64,000 nt of DNA, taken from contig CP136891.1 of assembly GCA_034359265.1 (NCBI GenBank), positions 41,532,001-41,596,000 of the forward strand. The letters are read 5' to 3'. Numbering within the stretch: position 1 is the first letter of the stretch; each line of letters opens with the position of its first letter. This document shows positions 32,683 to 46,926 of the stretch, piece by piece. Under the pieces are notes generated by a model that was not told the DNA's origin, made no database searches, and was given only the letters and a program-made list of their open reading frames with translations. This DNA comes from Canna indica. Its lineage: Eukaryota; Streptophyta; Magnoliopsida; Zingiberales; Cannaceae. The translations under genes were made by a program, and so were the position numbers.

Positions 32683-35600
32683 AAGATTTTTCAAACAGAA
32701 TCTTGGACGAAGCCGACTGATTGAACTTCGGGGTATCGGCTCCAAACGTCCAGCAATCTGAGTCTCAGGCGACTCCAGAACATTCACTGTGATGGGAGAA
32801 GTTGTTAATCGAGTTATTTTTGACAGACTAATGCAAAGAATTGGAAGATTTTTCGATTAAAATCTTGATGGAAGCCGGCTGATTGAACTTCGGGGTATCC
32901 GCTCGACACGCCGAGCAATCTGAGTCCCGAGCGACTCCGGAACATTCACTGTGATGGGAGAAGTTGTTAATCGTGTTATTTTTGACAGACTAATGCAAAG
33001 AATAACAAGATTTTTCAAACAGAATCTTGAACGAAGCCGACTGATTTAACTTCGGGGTATCGGCTCGAAACGCCGAGCATTCTGAGTCCCGAGCGACTCC
33101 AGAACATTCACTGTGATGGGAGAAGTTGTTAATCGAGTTATTTTTGACAGACTAATTCAAAGAATAACAAGATTTTTCAAATAGAATCTTGAACGAAGCC
33201 GACTGATTGAACTTCGGGGTATCAGATCGAAACGCCGAGCATTCTGAGTCCCGAGCCACTCCGGAACATTCACTGTGATGGAAGAAGTTGTTAATCGTGT
33301 TATTTTTGACAGACTAATGCAAAGAATAACAAGATTTTTCAAACAGAATCTTGAACGAAGCCGACTGATTGAACTTCGGGGTATCGGCTCGAAACGCCGA
33401 GCAATCTGAGTCCCGGGCGACTCCAGAACATTCACTGTGATGGGAGAAGTTGTTAATCGAGTTATTTTTGACAGACTAATGCAAAGAATAACAAGATTTT
33501 TCAAACAGAATCTTGAACGAAGCCGACTGATTGAACTTCGGGGTATTGGCTCGAAACGTCCAGCAATCTGAGTTCCGGGCGACTCCAGAACATTCACTGT
33601 GATGGGAGAAGTTGTTAATCGAGTTATTTTTGACAAACTAATGCAAAGAATAACAAGATTTTTCAAATAGAATCTTGAACGAAGCCGACTGATTGAACTT
33701 CGGGGTATCAGATCGAAACGCCGAGCAATCTGAGTCCCGAGCGACTCCAGAACATTCACTGTGATGGGAGAAGTTGTTAATCGAGTTATTTTTGATAGAC
33801 TAATGCAAAGAATTGGAAGATTTTTCGATTAAAATCTTGAAGGAAGCCGGCTGATTGAACTTCGGGGTATCCGCTCGACACGCCGAGCAATCTGGGTCCC
33901 GAGCGACTCTGGAACATTCACTGTGATGGGAGAAGTTGTTAATCAAGTTATTTTTGACAGACTAATGCAAATAATTGAAAGATTTTTCGATTAAAATCTT
34001 GAAGGAAGCCGGTTGATTGAACTTCGGGGTATCATCTCGAAACGCCGAGCAATCTGAGTCCCGAGCGACTCCAGAACATTCACTGTGATGGGAGAAGTTG
34101 TTAATCGAGTTATTTTTAACAGACTAATGCAAAGAATAACAAGATTTTTCAAACAGAATCTTGAACGAAGCCGACTGATTGAACTTCGGGGTATCGGCTC
34201 GAAACGTCCAGCAATCTGAGTCCCGGGCGACTCCAGAACATTCACTGTGATGGGAGAAGTTGTTAGTCGAGTTATTTTTGACAGACTAATGCAAAGAATT
34301 GGAAGATTTTTCGATTAAAATCTTGAAGGAAGCCGGCTGATTGAACTTCGGGGTATCCGCTCGACACGCCGAGCAATCTGGGTCCCGAGCGACTCTGGAA
34401 CATTCACTGTGATGGGAGAAGTTGTTAATCAAGTTATTTTTGACAGACTAATGCAAATAATTGAAAGATTTTTCAATTAAAATCTTGAAGGAAGCCGGCT
34501 GATTGAACTTCGGGGTATCATCTCGAAACGCCGAGCAATCTGAGTCCCGAGCGACTCCAGAACATTCACTGTGATGGGAGAAGTTGTTAATCGAGTTATT
34601 TTTGACAGACTAATGCAAAGAATAACAAGATTTTTCAAACAGAATCTTGGACGAAGCCGACTGATTGAACTTCGGGGTATCGGCTCCAAACGTCCAGCAA
34701 TCTGAGTCTCAGGCGACTCCAGAACATTCACTGTGATGGGAGAAGTTGTTAATCGAGTTATTTTTGATAGACTAATGCAAAGAATTGGAAGATTTTTCGA
34801 TTAAAATCTTGAAGGAAGCCGGCTGATTGAACTTCGGGGTATCCGCTCGACACGCCGAGCAATCTGAGTCCCGAGCGACTCCGGAACATTCACTGTGATG
34901 GGAGAAGTTGTTAATCGTGTTATTTTTGACAGACTAATGCAAAGAATAACAAGATTTTTCAAACAGAATCTTGAACGAAGCCGACTGATTTAACTTCGGG
35001 GTATCGGCTCGAAACGCCGAGCAATCTGAGTCCCGAGCGACTCCAGAACATTCACTGTGATGGGAGAAGTTGTTAATCGTGTTATTTTTGACAGACTAAT
35101 GCAAAGAATAACAAGATTTTTCAAACAGAATCTTGAACGAAGCCGACTGATTTAACTTCGGGGTATCGGCTCGAAACGTCCAGCAATCTGAGTCCCGGGC
35201 GACTCCAGAACATTCACTGTGATGGGAGAAGTTGTTAGTCGAGTTATTTTTGACAGACTAATGCAAAGAATTGGAAGATTTTTCGATTAAAATCTTGAAG
35301 GAAGCCGGCTGATTGAACTTCGGGGTATCCGCTCGACAAGCCGAGCAATCTGGGTCCCGAGCGACTCTGGAACATTCACTGTGATGGGAGAAGTTGTTAA
35401 TCAAGTTATTTTTGACAGACTAATGCAAATAATTGAAAGATTTTTCGATTAAAATCTTGAAGGAAGCCGGCTGATTGAACTTCGGGGTATCATCTCGAAA
35501 CGCCGAGCAATCTGAGTCCCGAGCGACTCCAGAACATTCACTGTGATGGGAGAAGTTGTTAATCGAGTTATTTTTGACAGACTAATGCAAAGAATAACAA

Positions 35601-38600
35601 GATTTTTCAAACAGAATCTTGGACGAAGCCGACTGATTGAACTTCGGGGTATCGGCTCCAAACGTCCAGCAATCTGAGTCTCAGGCGACTCCAGAACATT
35701 CACTGTGATGGGAGAAGTTGTTAATCGAGTTATTTTTGATAGACTAATGCAAAGAATTGGAAGATTTTTCGATTAAAATCTTGAAGGAAGCCGGCTGATT
35801 GAACTTCGGGGTATCCGCTCGACACGCCGAGCAATCTGGGTCCCGAGCGACTCTGGAACATTCACTGTGATGGGAGAAGTTGTTAATCAAGTTATATTTG
35901 ACAGACTAATGCAAATAATTGAAAGATTTTTCGATTAAAATCTTGAAGGAAGTCGGCTGATTGAACTTCGGGGTATCATCTCGAAACGCCGAGCAATCTG
36001 AGTCCCGAGCGACTCCAGAACATTCACTGTGATGGGAGAAGTTGTTAATCGAGTTATTTTTGACAGACTAATGCAAAGAATAACAAGATTTTTCAAACAG
36101 AATCTTGGACGAAGCCGACTGATTGAACTTCGGGGTATCGGCTCCAAACGTCCAGCAATCTGAGTCTCAGGCGACTCCAGAACATTCACTGTGATGGGAG
36201 AAGTTGTTAATCGAGTTATTTTTGATAGACTAATGCAAAGAATTGGAAGATTTTTCGATTAAAATCTTGAAGGAAGCCGGCTGATTGAACTTCGGGGTAT
36301 CCGCTCGACACGCCGAGCAATCTGAGTCCCGAGCGACTCCGGAACATTCACTGTGATGGGAGAAGTTGTTAATCGTGTTATTTTTGACAGACTAATGCAA
36401 AGAATAACAAGATTTTTCAAACAGAATCTTGAACGAAGCCGACTGATTTAACTTCGGGGTATCGGCTCGAAACGCCGAGCAATCTGAGTCCCGAGCGACT
36501 CCAGAACATTCACTGTGATGGGAGAAGTTGTTAATCGAGTTATTTTTGACAGACTAATTCAAAGAATAACAAGATTTTTCAAATAGAATCTTGAACGAAG
36601 CCGACTGATTGAACTTCGGGGTATCGGCTCGAAACGTCCAGCAATCTGAGTCCCGGGCGACTCCAGAACATTCACTGTGATGGGAGAAGTTGTTAATCGA
36701 GTTATTTTTGACAGACTAATGCAAGGAATAACAAGATTTTTCAAACAGAATCTTGAACGAAGCCGACTGATTGAACTTCGGGGTATTGGCTCGAAACGTC
36801 CAGCAATCTGAGTTCCGGGCGACTCCAGAACATTCACTGTGATGGGAGAAGTTGTTAATCGAGTTATTTTTGACAGACTAATGCAAAGAATAACAAGATT
36901 TTTCAAATAGAATCTTGAACGAAGCCGACTGATTGAACTTCGGGGTATCAGATCGAAACGCCGAGCAATCTGAGTCCCGAGCGACTCCAGAACATTCACT
37001 GTGATGGGAGAAGTTGTTAATCGAGTTATTTTTGACAGACTAATGCAAAGAATTGGAAGATTTTTCGATTAAAATCTTGAAGGAAGCCGGCTGATTGAAC
37101 TTCGGGGTATCCGCTCGACACGCCGAGCAATCTGGGTCCCGAGCGACTCTGGAACATTCACTGTGTTGGGAGAAGTTGTTAATCAAGTTATTTTTGACAG
37201 ACTAATGCAAATAATTGAACGATTTTTCGATTAAAATCTTGAAGGAAGCCGGCTGATTGAACTTCGGGGTATCGGCTCGAAACGCCGAGCAATCTGAGTC
37301 CCGAGCGACTCCAGAACATTCACTGTGATGGGAGAAGTTGTTAATCGAGTTATTTTTGACAGACTAATGCAAAGAATAACAAGATTTTTCAAACAGAATC
37401 TTGAACGAAGCCGACTGATTTAACTTCGGGGTATCGGCTCGAAACGCCGAGCAATCTGAGTCCCGAGCGACTCCAGAACATTCACTGTGATGGGAGAAGT
37501 TGTTAATCGAGTTATTTTTGACAGACTAATTCAAAGAATAACAAGATTTTTCAAATAGAATCTTGAACGAAGCCGACTGATTGAACTTCGGGGTATCGGC
37601 TCGAAACGTCCAGCAATCTGAGTCCCGGGCGACTCCAGAACATTCACTGTGATGGGAGAAGTTGTTAATCGAGTTATTTTTGACAGACTAATGCAAGGAA
37701 TAACAAGATTTTTCAAACAGAATCTTGAACGAAGCCGACTGATTTAACTTCGGGGTATCGGCTCGAAACGCCGAGCAATCTGAGTCCCGAGCGACTCCAG
37801 AACATTCACTGTGATGGGAGAAGTTGTTAATCGAGTTATTTTTGACAGACTAATTCAAAGAATAACAAGATTTTTCAAATAGAATCTTGAACGAAGCCGA
37901 CTGATTGAACTTCGGGGTATCGGCTCGAAACGTCCAGCAATCTGAGTCCCGGGCGACTCCAGAACATTCACTGTGATGGGAGAAGTTGTTAATCGAGTTA
38001 TTTTTGACAGACTAATGCAAGGAATAACAAGATTTTTCAAACAGAATCTTGAACGAAGCCGACTGATTGAACTTCGGGGTATTGGCTCGAAACGTCCAGC
38101 AATCTGAGTTCCGGGCGACTCCAGAACATTCACTGTGATGGGAGAAGTTGTTAATCGAGTTATTTTTGACAGACTAATGCAAAGAATAACAAGATTTTTC
38201 AAATAGAATCTTGAACGAAGCCGACTGATTGAACTTCGGGGTATCAGATCGAAACGCCGAGCAATCTGAGTCCCGAGCGACTCCAGAACATTCACTGTGA
38301 TGGGAGAAGTTGTTAATCGAGTTATTTTTGACAGACTAATGCAAAGAATTGGAAGATTTTTCGATTAAAATCTTGAAGGAAGCCGGCTGATTGAACTTCG
38401 GGGTATCCGCTCGACACGCCGAGCAATCTGAGTCCCGAGCGACTCCGGAACATTCACTGTGATGGGAGAAGTTGTTAATCGTGTTATTTTTGACAGACTA
38501 ATACAAAGAATAACAAGATTTTTCAAACAGAATCTTGAACGAAGCCGACTGATTTAACTTCGGGGTATCGGCTCGAAACGCCGAGCAATCTGAGTCCCGA

Positions 38601-39600
38601 GCGACTCCAGAACATTCACTGTGATGGGAGAAGTTGTTAATCGAGTTATTTTTGACAGACTAATTCAAAGAATAACAAGATTTTTCAAATAGAATCTTGA
38701 ACGAAGCCGACTGATTGAACTTCGGGGTATCGGCTCGAAACGTCCAGCAATCTGAGTCCCGGGCGACTCCAGAACATTCACTGTGATGGGAGAAGTTGTT
38801 AATCGAGTTATTTTTGACAGACTAATGCAAGGAATAACAAGATTTTTCAAACAGAATCTTGAACGAAGCCGACTGATTGAACTTCGGGGTATTGGCTCGA
38901 AACGTCCAGCAATCTGAGTTCCGGGCGACTCCAGAACATTCACTGTGATGGGAGAAGTTGTTAATCGAGTTATTTTTGACAGACTAATGCAAAGAATAAC
39001 AAGATTTTTCAAATAGAATCTTGAACGAAGCCGACTGATTGAACTTCGGGGTATCAGATCGAAACGCCGAGCAATCTGAGTCCCGAGCGACTCCAGAACA
39101 TTCACTGTGATGGGAGAAGTTGTTAATCGAGTTATTTTTGACAGACTAATGCAAAGAATTGGAAGATTTTTCGATTAAAATCTTGAAGGAAGCCGGCTGA
39201 TTGAACTTCGGGGTATCCGCTCGACACGCCGAGCAATCTGGGTCCCGAGCGACTCTGGAACATTCACTGTGTTGGGAGAAGTTGTTAATCAAGTTATTTT
39301 TGACAGACTAATGCAAATAATTGAACGATTTTTCGATTAAAATCTTGAAGGAAGCCGGCTGATTGAACTTCGGGGTATCGGCTCGAAACGCCGAGCAATC
39401 TGAGTCCCGAGCGACTCCAGAACATTCACTGTGATGGGAGAAGTTGTTAATCGAGTTATTTTTGACAGACTAATGCAAAGAATAACAAGATTTTTCAAAC
39501 AGAATCTTGAACGAAGCCGACTGATTTAACTTCGGGGTATCGGCTCGAAACGCCGAGCAATCTGAGTCCCGAGCGACTCCAGAACATTCACTGTGATGGG

Positions 39601-39650
39601 AGAAGTTGTTAATCGAGTTATTTTTGACAGACTAATGCAAAGAATAACAA
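39601..39650 (+). repeat. Unoccupied paralogue of the LINE insertion site
   Basis: This copy has the same flanking subtypes as the two sides of the LINE (27238-27337 on the left, 32683-33160 on the right, offset 6966 bp). It keeps the 23 bp lost at the LINE, from GACAGACTAATG to AATAAC (39626-39648). A further related unoccupied copy lies about 3240 bp further on. Confidence 0.8.
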
Positions 39651-40122
39651 GATTTTTCAAACAGAATCTTGGACGAAGCCGACTGATTGAACTTCGGGGT
39701 ATCGGCTCCAAACGTCCAGCAATCTGAGTCTCAGGCGACTCCAGAACATTCACTGTGATGGGAGAAGTTGTTAATCGAGTTATTTTTGACAGACTAATGC
39801 AAAGAATTGGAAGATTTTTCGATTAAAATCTTGATGGAAGCCGGCTGATTGAACTTCGGGGTATCCGCTCGACACGCCGAGCAATCTGAGTCCCGAGCGA
39901 CTCCGGAACATTCACTGTGATGGGAGAAGTTGTTAATCGTGTTATTTTTGACAGACTAATGCAAAGAATAACAAGATTTTTCAAACAGAATCTTGAACGA
40001 AGCCGACTGATTTAACTTCGGGGTATCGGCTCGAAACGCCGAGCATTCTGAGTCCCGAGCGACTCCAGAACATTCACTGTGATGGGAGAAGTTGTTAATC
40101 GAGTTATTTTTGACAGACTAAT

Positions 40123-43100
40123 TCAAAGAATAACAAGATTTTTCAAATAGAATCTTGAACGAAGCCGACTGATTGAACTTCGGGGTATCAGATCGAAACG
40201 CCGAGCATTCTGAGTCCCGAGCCACTCCGGAACATTCACTGTGATGGAAGAAGTTGTTAATCGTGTTATTTTTGACAGACTAATGCAAAGAATAACAAGA
40301 TTTTTCAAACAGAATCTTGAACGAAGCCGACTGATTGAACTTCGGGGTATCGGCTCGAAACGCCGAGCAATCTGAGTCCCGGGCGACTCCAGAACATTCA
40401 CTGTGATGGGAGAAGTTGTTAATCGAGTTATTTTTGACAGACTAATGCAAAGAATAACAAGATTTTTCAAACAGAATCTTGAACGAAGCCGACTGATTGA
40501 ACTTCGGGGTATTGGCTCGAAACGTCCAGCAATCTGAGTTCCGGGCGACTCCAGAACATTCACTGTGATGGGAGAAGTTGTTAATCGAGTTATTTTTGAC
40601 AAACTAATGCAAAGAATAACAAGATTTTTTAAATAGAATCTTGAACGAAGCCGACTGATTGAACTTCGGGGTATCAGATCGAAACGCCTAGCAATCTGAG
40701 TCCCGAGCGACTCCAGAACATTCACTGTGATGGGAGAAGTTGTTAATCGAGTTATTTTTGACAGACTAATGCAAAGAATTGGAAGATTTTTCGATTAAAT
40801 TCTTGAAGGAAGCCGGCTGATTGAACTTCGGGGTATCCGCTCGACACGCCGAGCAATCTGGGTCCCGAGCGACTCTGGAACATTCACTGTGATGGGAGAA
40901 GTTGTTAATCAAGTTATTTTTGACAGACTAATGCAAAGAATAACAAGATTTTTCAAACAGAATCTTGAACGAAGCCGACTGATTGAACTTCGGGGTATCG
41001 GCTCGAAACGTCCAGCAATCTGAGTCCCGGGCGACTCCAGAACATTCACTGTGATGGGAGAAGTTGTTAGTCGAGTTATTTTTGACAGACTAATGCAAAG
41101 AATTGGAAGATTTTTCGATTAAAATCTTGAAGGAAGCCGGCTGATTGAACTTCGGGGTATCCGCTCGACACGCCGAGCAATCTGGGTCCCGAGCGACTCT
41201 GGAACATTCACTGTGATGGGAGAAGTTGTTAATCAAGTTATTTTTGACAGACTAATGCAAATAATTGAAAGATTTTTCAATTAAAATCTTGAAGGAAGCC
41301 GGCTGATTGAACTTCGGGGTATCATCTCGAAACGCCGAGCAATCTGAGTCCCGAGCGACTCCAGAACATTCACTGTGATGGGAGAAGTTGTTAATCGAGT
41401 TATTTTTGACAGACTAATGCAAAGAATAACAAGATTTTTCAAACAGAATCTTGGACGAAGCCGACTGATTGAACTTCGGGGTATCGGCTCCAAACGTCCA
41501 GCAATCTGAGTCTCAGGCGACTCCAGAACATTCACTGTGATGGGAGAAGTTGTTAATCGAGTTATTTTTGATAGACTAATACAAAGAATTGGAAGATTTT
41601 TCGATTAAAATCTTGAAGGAAGCCGGCTGATTGAACTTCGGGGTATCCGCTCGACACGCCGAGCAATCTGAGTCCCGAGCGACTCCGGAACATTCACTGT
41701 GATGGGAGAAGTTGTTAATCGTGTTATTTTTGACAGACTAATGCAAAGAATAACAAGATTTTTCAAACAGAATCTTGAACGAAGCCGACTGATTTAACTT
41801 CGGGGTATCGGCTCGAAACGCCGAGCAATCTGAGTCCCGAGCGACTCCAGAACATTCACTGTGATGGGAGAAGTTGTTAATCGAGTTATTTTTGACAGAC
41901 TAATTCAAAGAATAACAAGATTTTTCAAATAGAATCTTGAACGAAGCCGACTGATTGAACTTCGGGGTATCGGCTCGAAACGTCCAGCAATCTGAGTCCC
42001 GGGCGACTCCAGAACATTCACTGTGATGGGAGAAGTTGTTAATCGAGTTATTTTTGACAGACTAATGCAAGGAATAACAAGATTTTTCAAACAGAATCTT
42101 GAACGAAGCCGACTGATTGAACTTCGGGGTATTGGCTCGAAACGTCCAGCAATCTGAGTTCCGGGCGACTCCAGAACATTCACTATGATGGGAGAAGTTG
42201 TTAATCGAGTTATTTTTGACAGACTAATGCAAAGAATAACAAGATTTTTCAAATAGAATCTTGAACGAAGCCGACTGATTGAACTTCGGGGTATCAGATC
42301 GAAACGCCGAGCAATCTGAGTCCCGAGCGACTCCAGAACATTCACTGTGATGGGAGAAGTTGTTAATCGAGTTATTTTTGACAGACTAATGCAAAGAATT
42401 GGAAGATTTTTCGATTAAAATCTTGAAGGAAGCCGGCTGATTGAACTTCGGGGTATCCGCTCGACACGCCGAGCAATCTGGGTCCCGAGCGACTCTGGAA
42501 CATTCACTGTGATGGGAGAAGTTGTTAATCAAGTTATTTTTGACAGACTAATGCAAATAATTGAACGATTTTTCGATTAAAATCTTGAAGGAAGCGGGCT
42601 GATTGAACTTCGGGGTATCGGCTCGAAACGCCGAGCAATCTGAGTCCCGAGCGACTCCAGAACATTCACTGTGATGGGAGAAGTTGTTAATCGAGTTATT
42701 TTTGACAGACTAATGCAAAGAATAACAAGATTTTTCAAACAGAATCTTGAACGAAGCCGACTGATTTAACTTCGGGGTATCGGCTCGAAACGCCGAGCAA
42801 TCTGAGTCCCGAGCGACTCCAGAACATTCACTGTGATGGGAGAAGTTTTTAATCGAGTTATTTTTGACAGACTAATGCAAAGAATAACAAGATTTTTCAA
42901 ACAGAATCTTGGACGAAGCCGACTGATTGAACTTCGGGGTATCGGCTCCAAACGTCCAGCAATCTGAGTCTCAGGCGACTCCAGAACATTCACTGTGATG
43001 GGAGAAGTTGTTAATCGAGTTATTTTTGACAGACTAATGCAAAGAATTGGAAGATTTTTCGATTAAAATCTTGATGGAAGCCGGCTGATTGAACTTCGGG

Positions 43101-45909
43101 GTATCCGCTCGACACGCCGAGCAATCTGAGTCCCGAGCGACTCCGGAACATTCACTGTGATGGGAGAAGTTGTTAATCGTGTTATTTTTGACAGACTAAT
43201 GCAAAGAATAACAAGATTTTTCAAACAAAATCTTGAACGAAGCCGACTGATTTAACTTCGGGGTATCGGCTCGAAACGCCGAGCATTCTGAGTCCCGAGC
43301 GACTCCAGAACATTCACTGTGATGGGAGAAGTTGTTAATCGAGTTATTTTTGACAGACTAATTCAAAGAATAACAAGATTTTTCAAATAGAATCTTGAAC
43401 GAAGCCGACTGATTGAACTTCGGGGTATCAGATCGAAACGCCGAGCATTCTGAGTCCCGAGCCACTCCGGAACATTCACTGTGATGGAAGAAGTTGTTAA
43501 TCGTGTTATTTTTGACAGACTAATGCAAAGAATAACAAGATTTTTCAAACAGAATCTTGAACGAAGCCGACTGATTGAACTTCGGGGTATCGGCTCGAAA
43601 CGCCGAGCAATCTGAGTCCCGGGCGACTCCAGAACATTCACTGTGATGGGAGAAGTTGTTAATCGAGTTATTTTTGACAGACTAATGCAAAGAATAACAA
43701 GATTTTTCAAACAGAATCTTGAACGAAGCCGACTGATTGAACTTCGGGGTATTGGCTCGAAACGTCCAGCAATCTGAGTTCCGGGCGACTCCAGAACATT
43801 CACTGTGATGGGAGAAGTTGTTAATCGAGTTATTTTTGACAAACTAATGCAAAGAATAACAAGATTTTTCAAATAGAATCTTGAACGAAGCCGACTGATT
43901 GAACTTCGGGGTATCAGATCGAAACGCCGAGCAATCTGAGTCCCGAGCGACTCCAGAACATTCACTGTGATGGGAGAAGTTGTTAATCGAGTTATTTTTG
44001 ACAGACTAATGCAAAGAATTGGAAGATTTTTCGATTAAAATCTTGAAGGAAGCCGCCTGATTGAACTTCGGGGTATCCGCTCGACACGCCGAGCAATCTG
44101 GGTCCCGAGCGACTCTGGAACATTCACTGTGATGGGAGAAGTTGTTAATCAAGTTATTTTTGACAGACTAATGCAAATAATTGAAAGATTTTTCGATTAA
44201 AATCTTGAAGGAAGCCGGTTGATTGAACTTCGGGGTATCATCTCGAAACGCCGAGCAATCTGAGTCCCGAGCGACTCCAGAACATTCACTGTGATGGGAG
44301 AAGTTGTTAATCGAGTTATTTTTGACAGACTAATGCAAAGAATAACAAGATTTTTCAAACAGAATCTTGAACGAAGCCGACTGATTGAACTTCGGGGTAT
44401 CGGCTCGAAACGTCCAGCAATCTGAGTCCCGGGCGACTCCAGAACATTCACTGTGATGGGAGAAGTTGTTAGTTGAGTTATTTTTGACAGACTAATGCAA
44501 AGAATTGGAAGATTTTTCGATTAAAATCTTGAAGGAAGCCGGCTGATTGAACTTCGGGGTATCCGCTCGACACGCCGAGCAATCTGGGTCCCGAGCGACT
44601 CTGGAACATTCACTGTGATGGGAGAAGTTGTTAATCAAGTTATTTTTGACAGACTAATGCAAATAATTGAAAGATTTTTCGATTAAAATCTTGAAGGAAG
44701 CCGGCTGATTGAACTTCGGGGTATCATCTCGAAACGCCGAGCAATCTGAGTCCCGAGCGACTCCAGAACATTCACTGTGATGGGAGAAGTTGTTAATCGA
44801 GTTATTTTTGACAGACTAATGCAAAGAATAACAAGATTTTTCAAACAGAATCTTGGACGAAGCCGACTGATTGAACTTCGGGGTATCGGCTCCAAACGTC
44901 CAGCAATCTGAGTCTCAGGCGACTCCAGAACATTCACTGTGATGGGAGAAGTTGTTAATCGAGTTATTTTTGATAGACTAATGCAAAGAATTGGAAGATT
45001 TTTCGATTAAAATCTTGAAGGAAGCCGGCTGATTGAACTTCGGGGTATCCGCTCGACACGCCGAGCAATCTGGGTCCCGAGCGACTCTGGAACATTCACT
45101 GTGATGGGAGAAGTTGTTAATCAAGTTATATTTGACAGACTAATGCAAATAATTGAAAGATTTTTCGATTAAAATCTTGAAGGAAGCCGGCTGATTGAAC
45201 TTCGGGGTATCATCTCGAAACGCCGAGCAATCTGAGTCCCGAGCGACTCCAGAACATTCACTGTGATGGGAGAAGTTGTTAATCGAGTTATTTTTGACAG
45301 ACTAATGCAAAGAATAACAAGATTTTTCAAACAGAATCTTGAACGAAGCCGACTGATTTAACTTCGGGGTATCGGCTCGAAACGCCGAGCAATCTGAGTC
45401 CCGAGCGACTCCAGAACATTCACTGTGATGGGAGAAGTTGTTAATCGAGTTATTTTTGACAGACTAATTCAAAGAATAACAAGATTTTTCAAATAGAATC
45501 TTGAACGAAGCCGACTGATTGAACTTCGGGGTATCGGCTCGAAACGTCCAGCAATCTGAGTCCCGGGCGACTCCAGAACATTCACTGTGATGGGAGAAGT
45601 TGTTAATCGAGTTATTTTTGACAGACTAATGCAAGGAATAACAAGATTTTTCAAACAGAATCTTGAACGAAGCCGACTGATTGAACTTCGGGGTATTGGC
45701 TCGAAACGTCCAGCAATCTGAGTTCCGGGCGACTCCAGAACATTCACTGTGATGGGAGAAGTTGTTAATCGAGTTATTTTTGACAGACTAATGCAAAGAA
45801 TAACAAGATTTTTCAAATAGAATCTTGAACGAAGCCGACTGATTGAACTTCGGGGTATCAGATCGAAACGCCGAGCAATCTGAGTCCCGAGCGACTCCAG
45901 AACATTCAC
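40123..45909 (+). repeat. Block duplications of 20-22 monomers
   Basis: The variant chain at 40123-40725 recurs at 43363-43965 (offset 3240 = 20 monomers), and also matches 33157-33759 (offset 6966 = 43 monomers). The chain 41905-42345 recurs at 45469-45909 (3564 = 22 monomers). The different offsets for neighbouring chains show unequal exchange with module insertion or loss rather than a single fixed higher-order period. Confidence 0.7.
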
Positions 45910-46926
45910 TGTGATGGGAGAAGTTGTTAATCGAGTTATTTTTGACAGACTAATGCAAAGAATTGGAAGATTTTTCGATTAAAATCTTGAAGGAAGCCGG
46001 CTGATTGAACTTCGGGGTATCCGCTCGACACGTCGAGCAATCTGGGTCCCGAGCGACTCTGGAACATTCACTGTGATGGGAGAAGTTGTTAATCAAGTTA
46101 TTTTTGACAGACTAATGCAAATAATTGAAAGATTTTTCGATTAAAATCTTGAAGGAAGCCGGCTGATTGAACTTCGGGGTATCGGCTCGAAACGCCGAGC
46201 AATCTGAGTCCCGAGCGACTCCAGAACATTCACTGTGATGGGAGAAGTTGTTAATCGAGTTATTTTTGACAGACTAATGCAAAGAATAACAAGATTTTTC
46301 AAACAGAATCTTGAACGAAGCCGACTGATTTAACTTCGGGGTATCGGCTCGAAACGCCGAGCAATCTGAGTCCCGAGCGACTCCAGAACATTCACTGTGA
46401 TGGGAGAAGTTGTTAATCGAGTTATTTTTGACAGACTAATGCAAAGAATAAACAAATTTTTCAAACAGAATCTTGGACGAAGCCGACTGATTGAACTTCG
46501 GGGTATCGGCTCCAAACGTCCAGCAATCTGAGTCTCAGGCGACTCCAGAACATTCACTGTGATGGGAGAAGTTGTTAATCGAGTTATTTTTGACAGACTA
46601 ATGCAAAGAATTGGAAGATTTTTCGATTAAAATCTTGAAGGAAGCCGGCTGATTGAACTTCGGGGTATCCGCTCGACACGCCGAGCAATCTGAGTCCCGA
46701 GCGACTCCGGAACATTCACTGTGATGGGAGAAGTTGTTAATCGTGTTATTTTTGACAGACTAATGCAAAGAATAACAAGATTTTTCAAACAGAATCTTGA
46801 ACGAAGCCGACTGATTTAACTTCGGGGTATCGGCTCGAAACGCCGAGCATTCTGAGTCCCGAGCGACTCCAGAACATTCACTGTGATGGGAGAAGTTGTT
46901 AATCGAGTTATTTTTGACAGACTAAT

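Noticed and set aside
27331..32691. ATTTTT on both sides of the LINE as a target-site duplication
   Set aside because: Six low-complexity bases occur at two different positions of the monomer, and 23 bp between them are missing. It is microhomology, not a duplication.
32590..32787. 65-aa frame joining satellite and LINE sequence
   Set aside because: It crosses the insertion junction in a frame different from ORF1 and starts with satellite sequence. It is a chance fusion.
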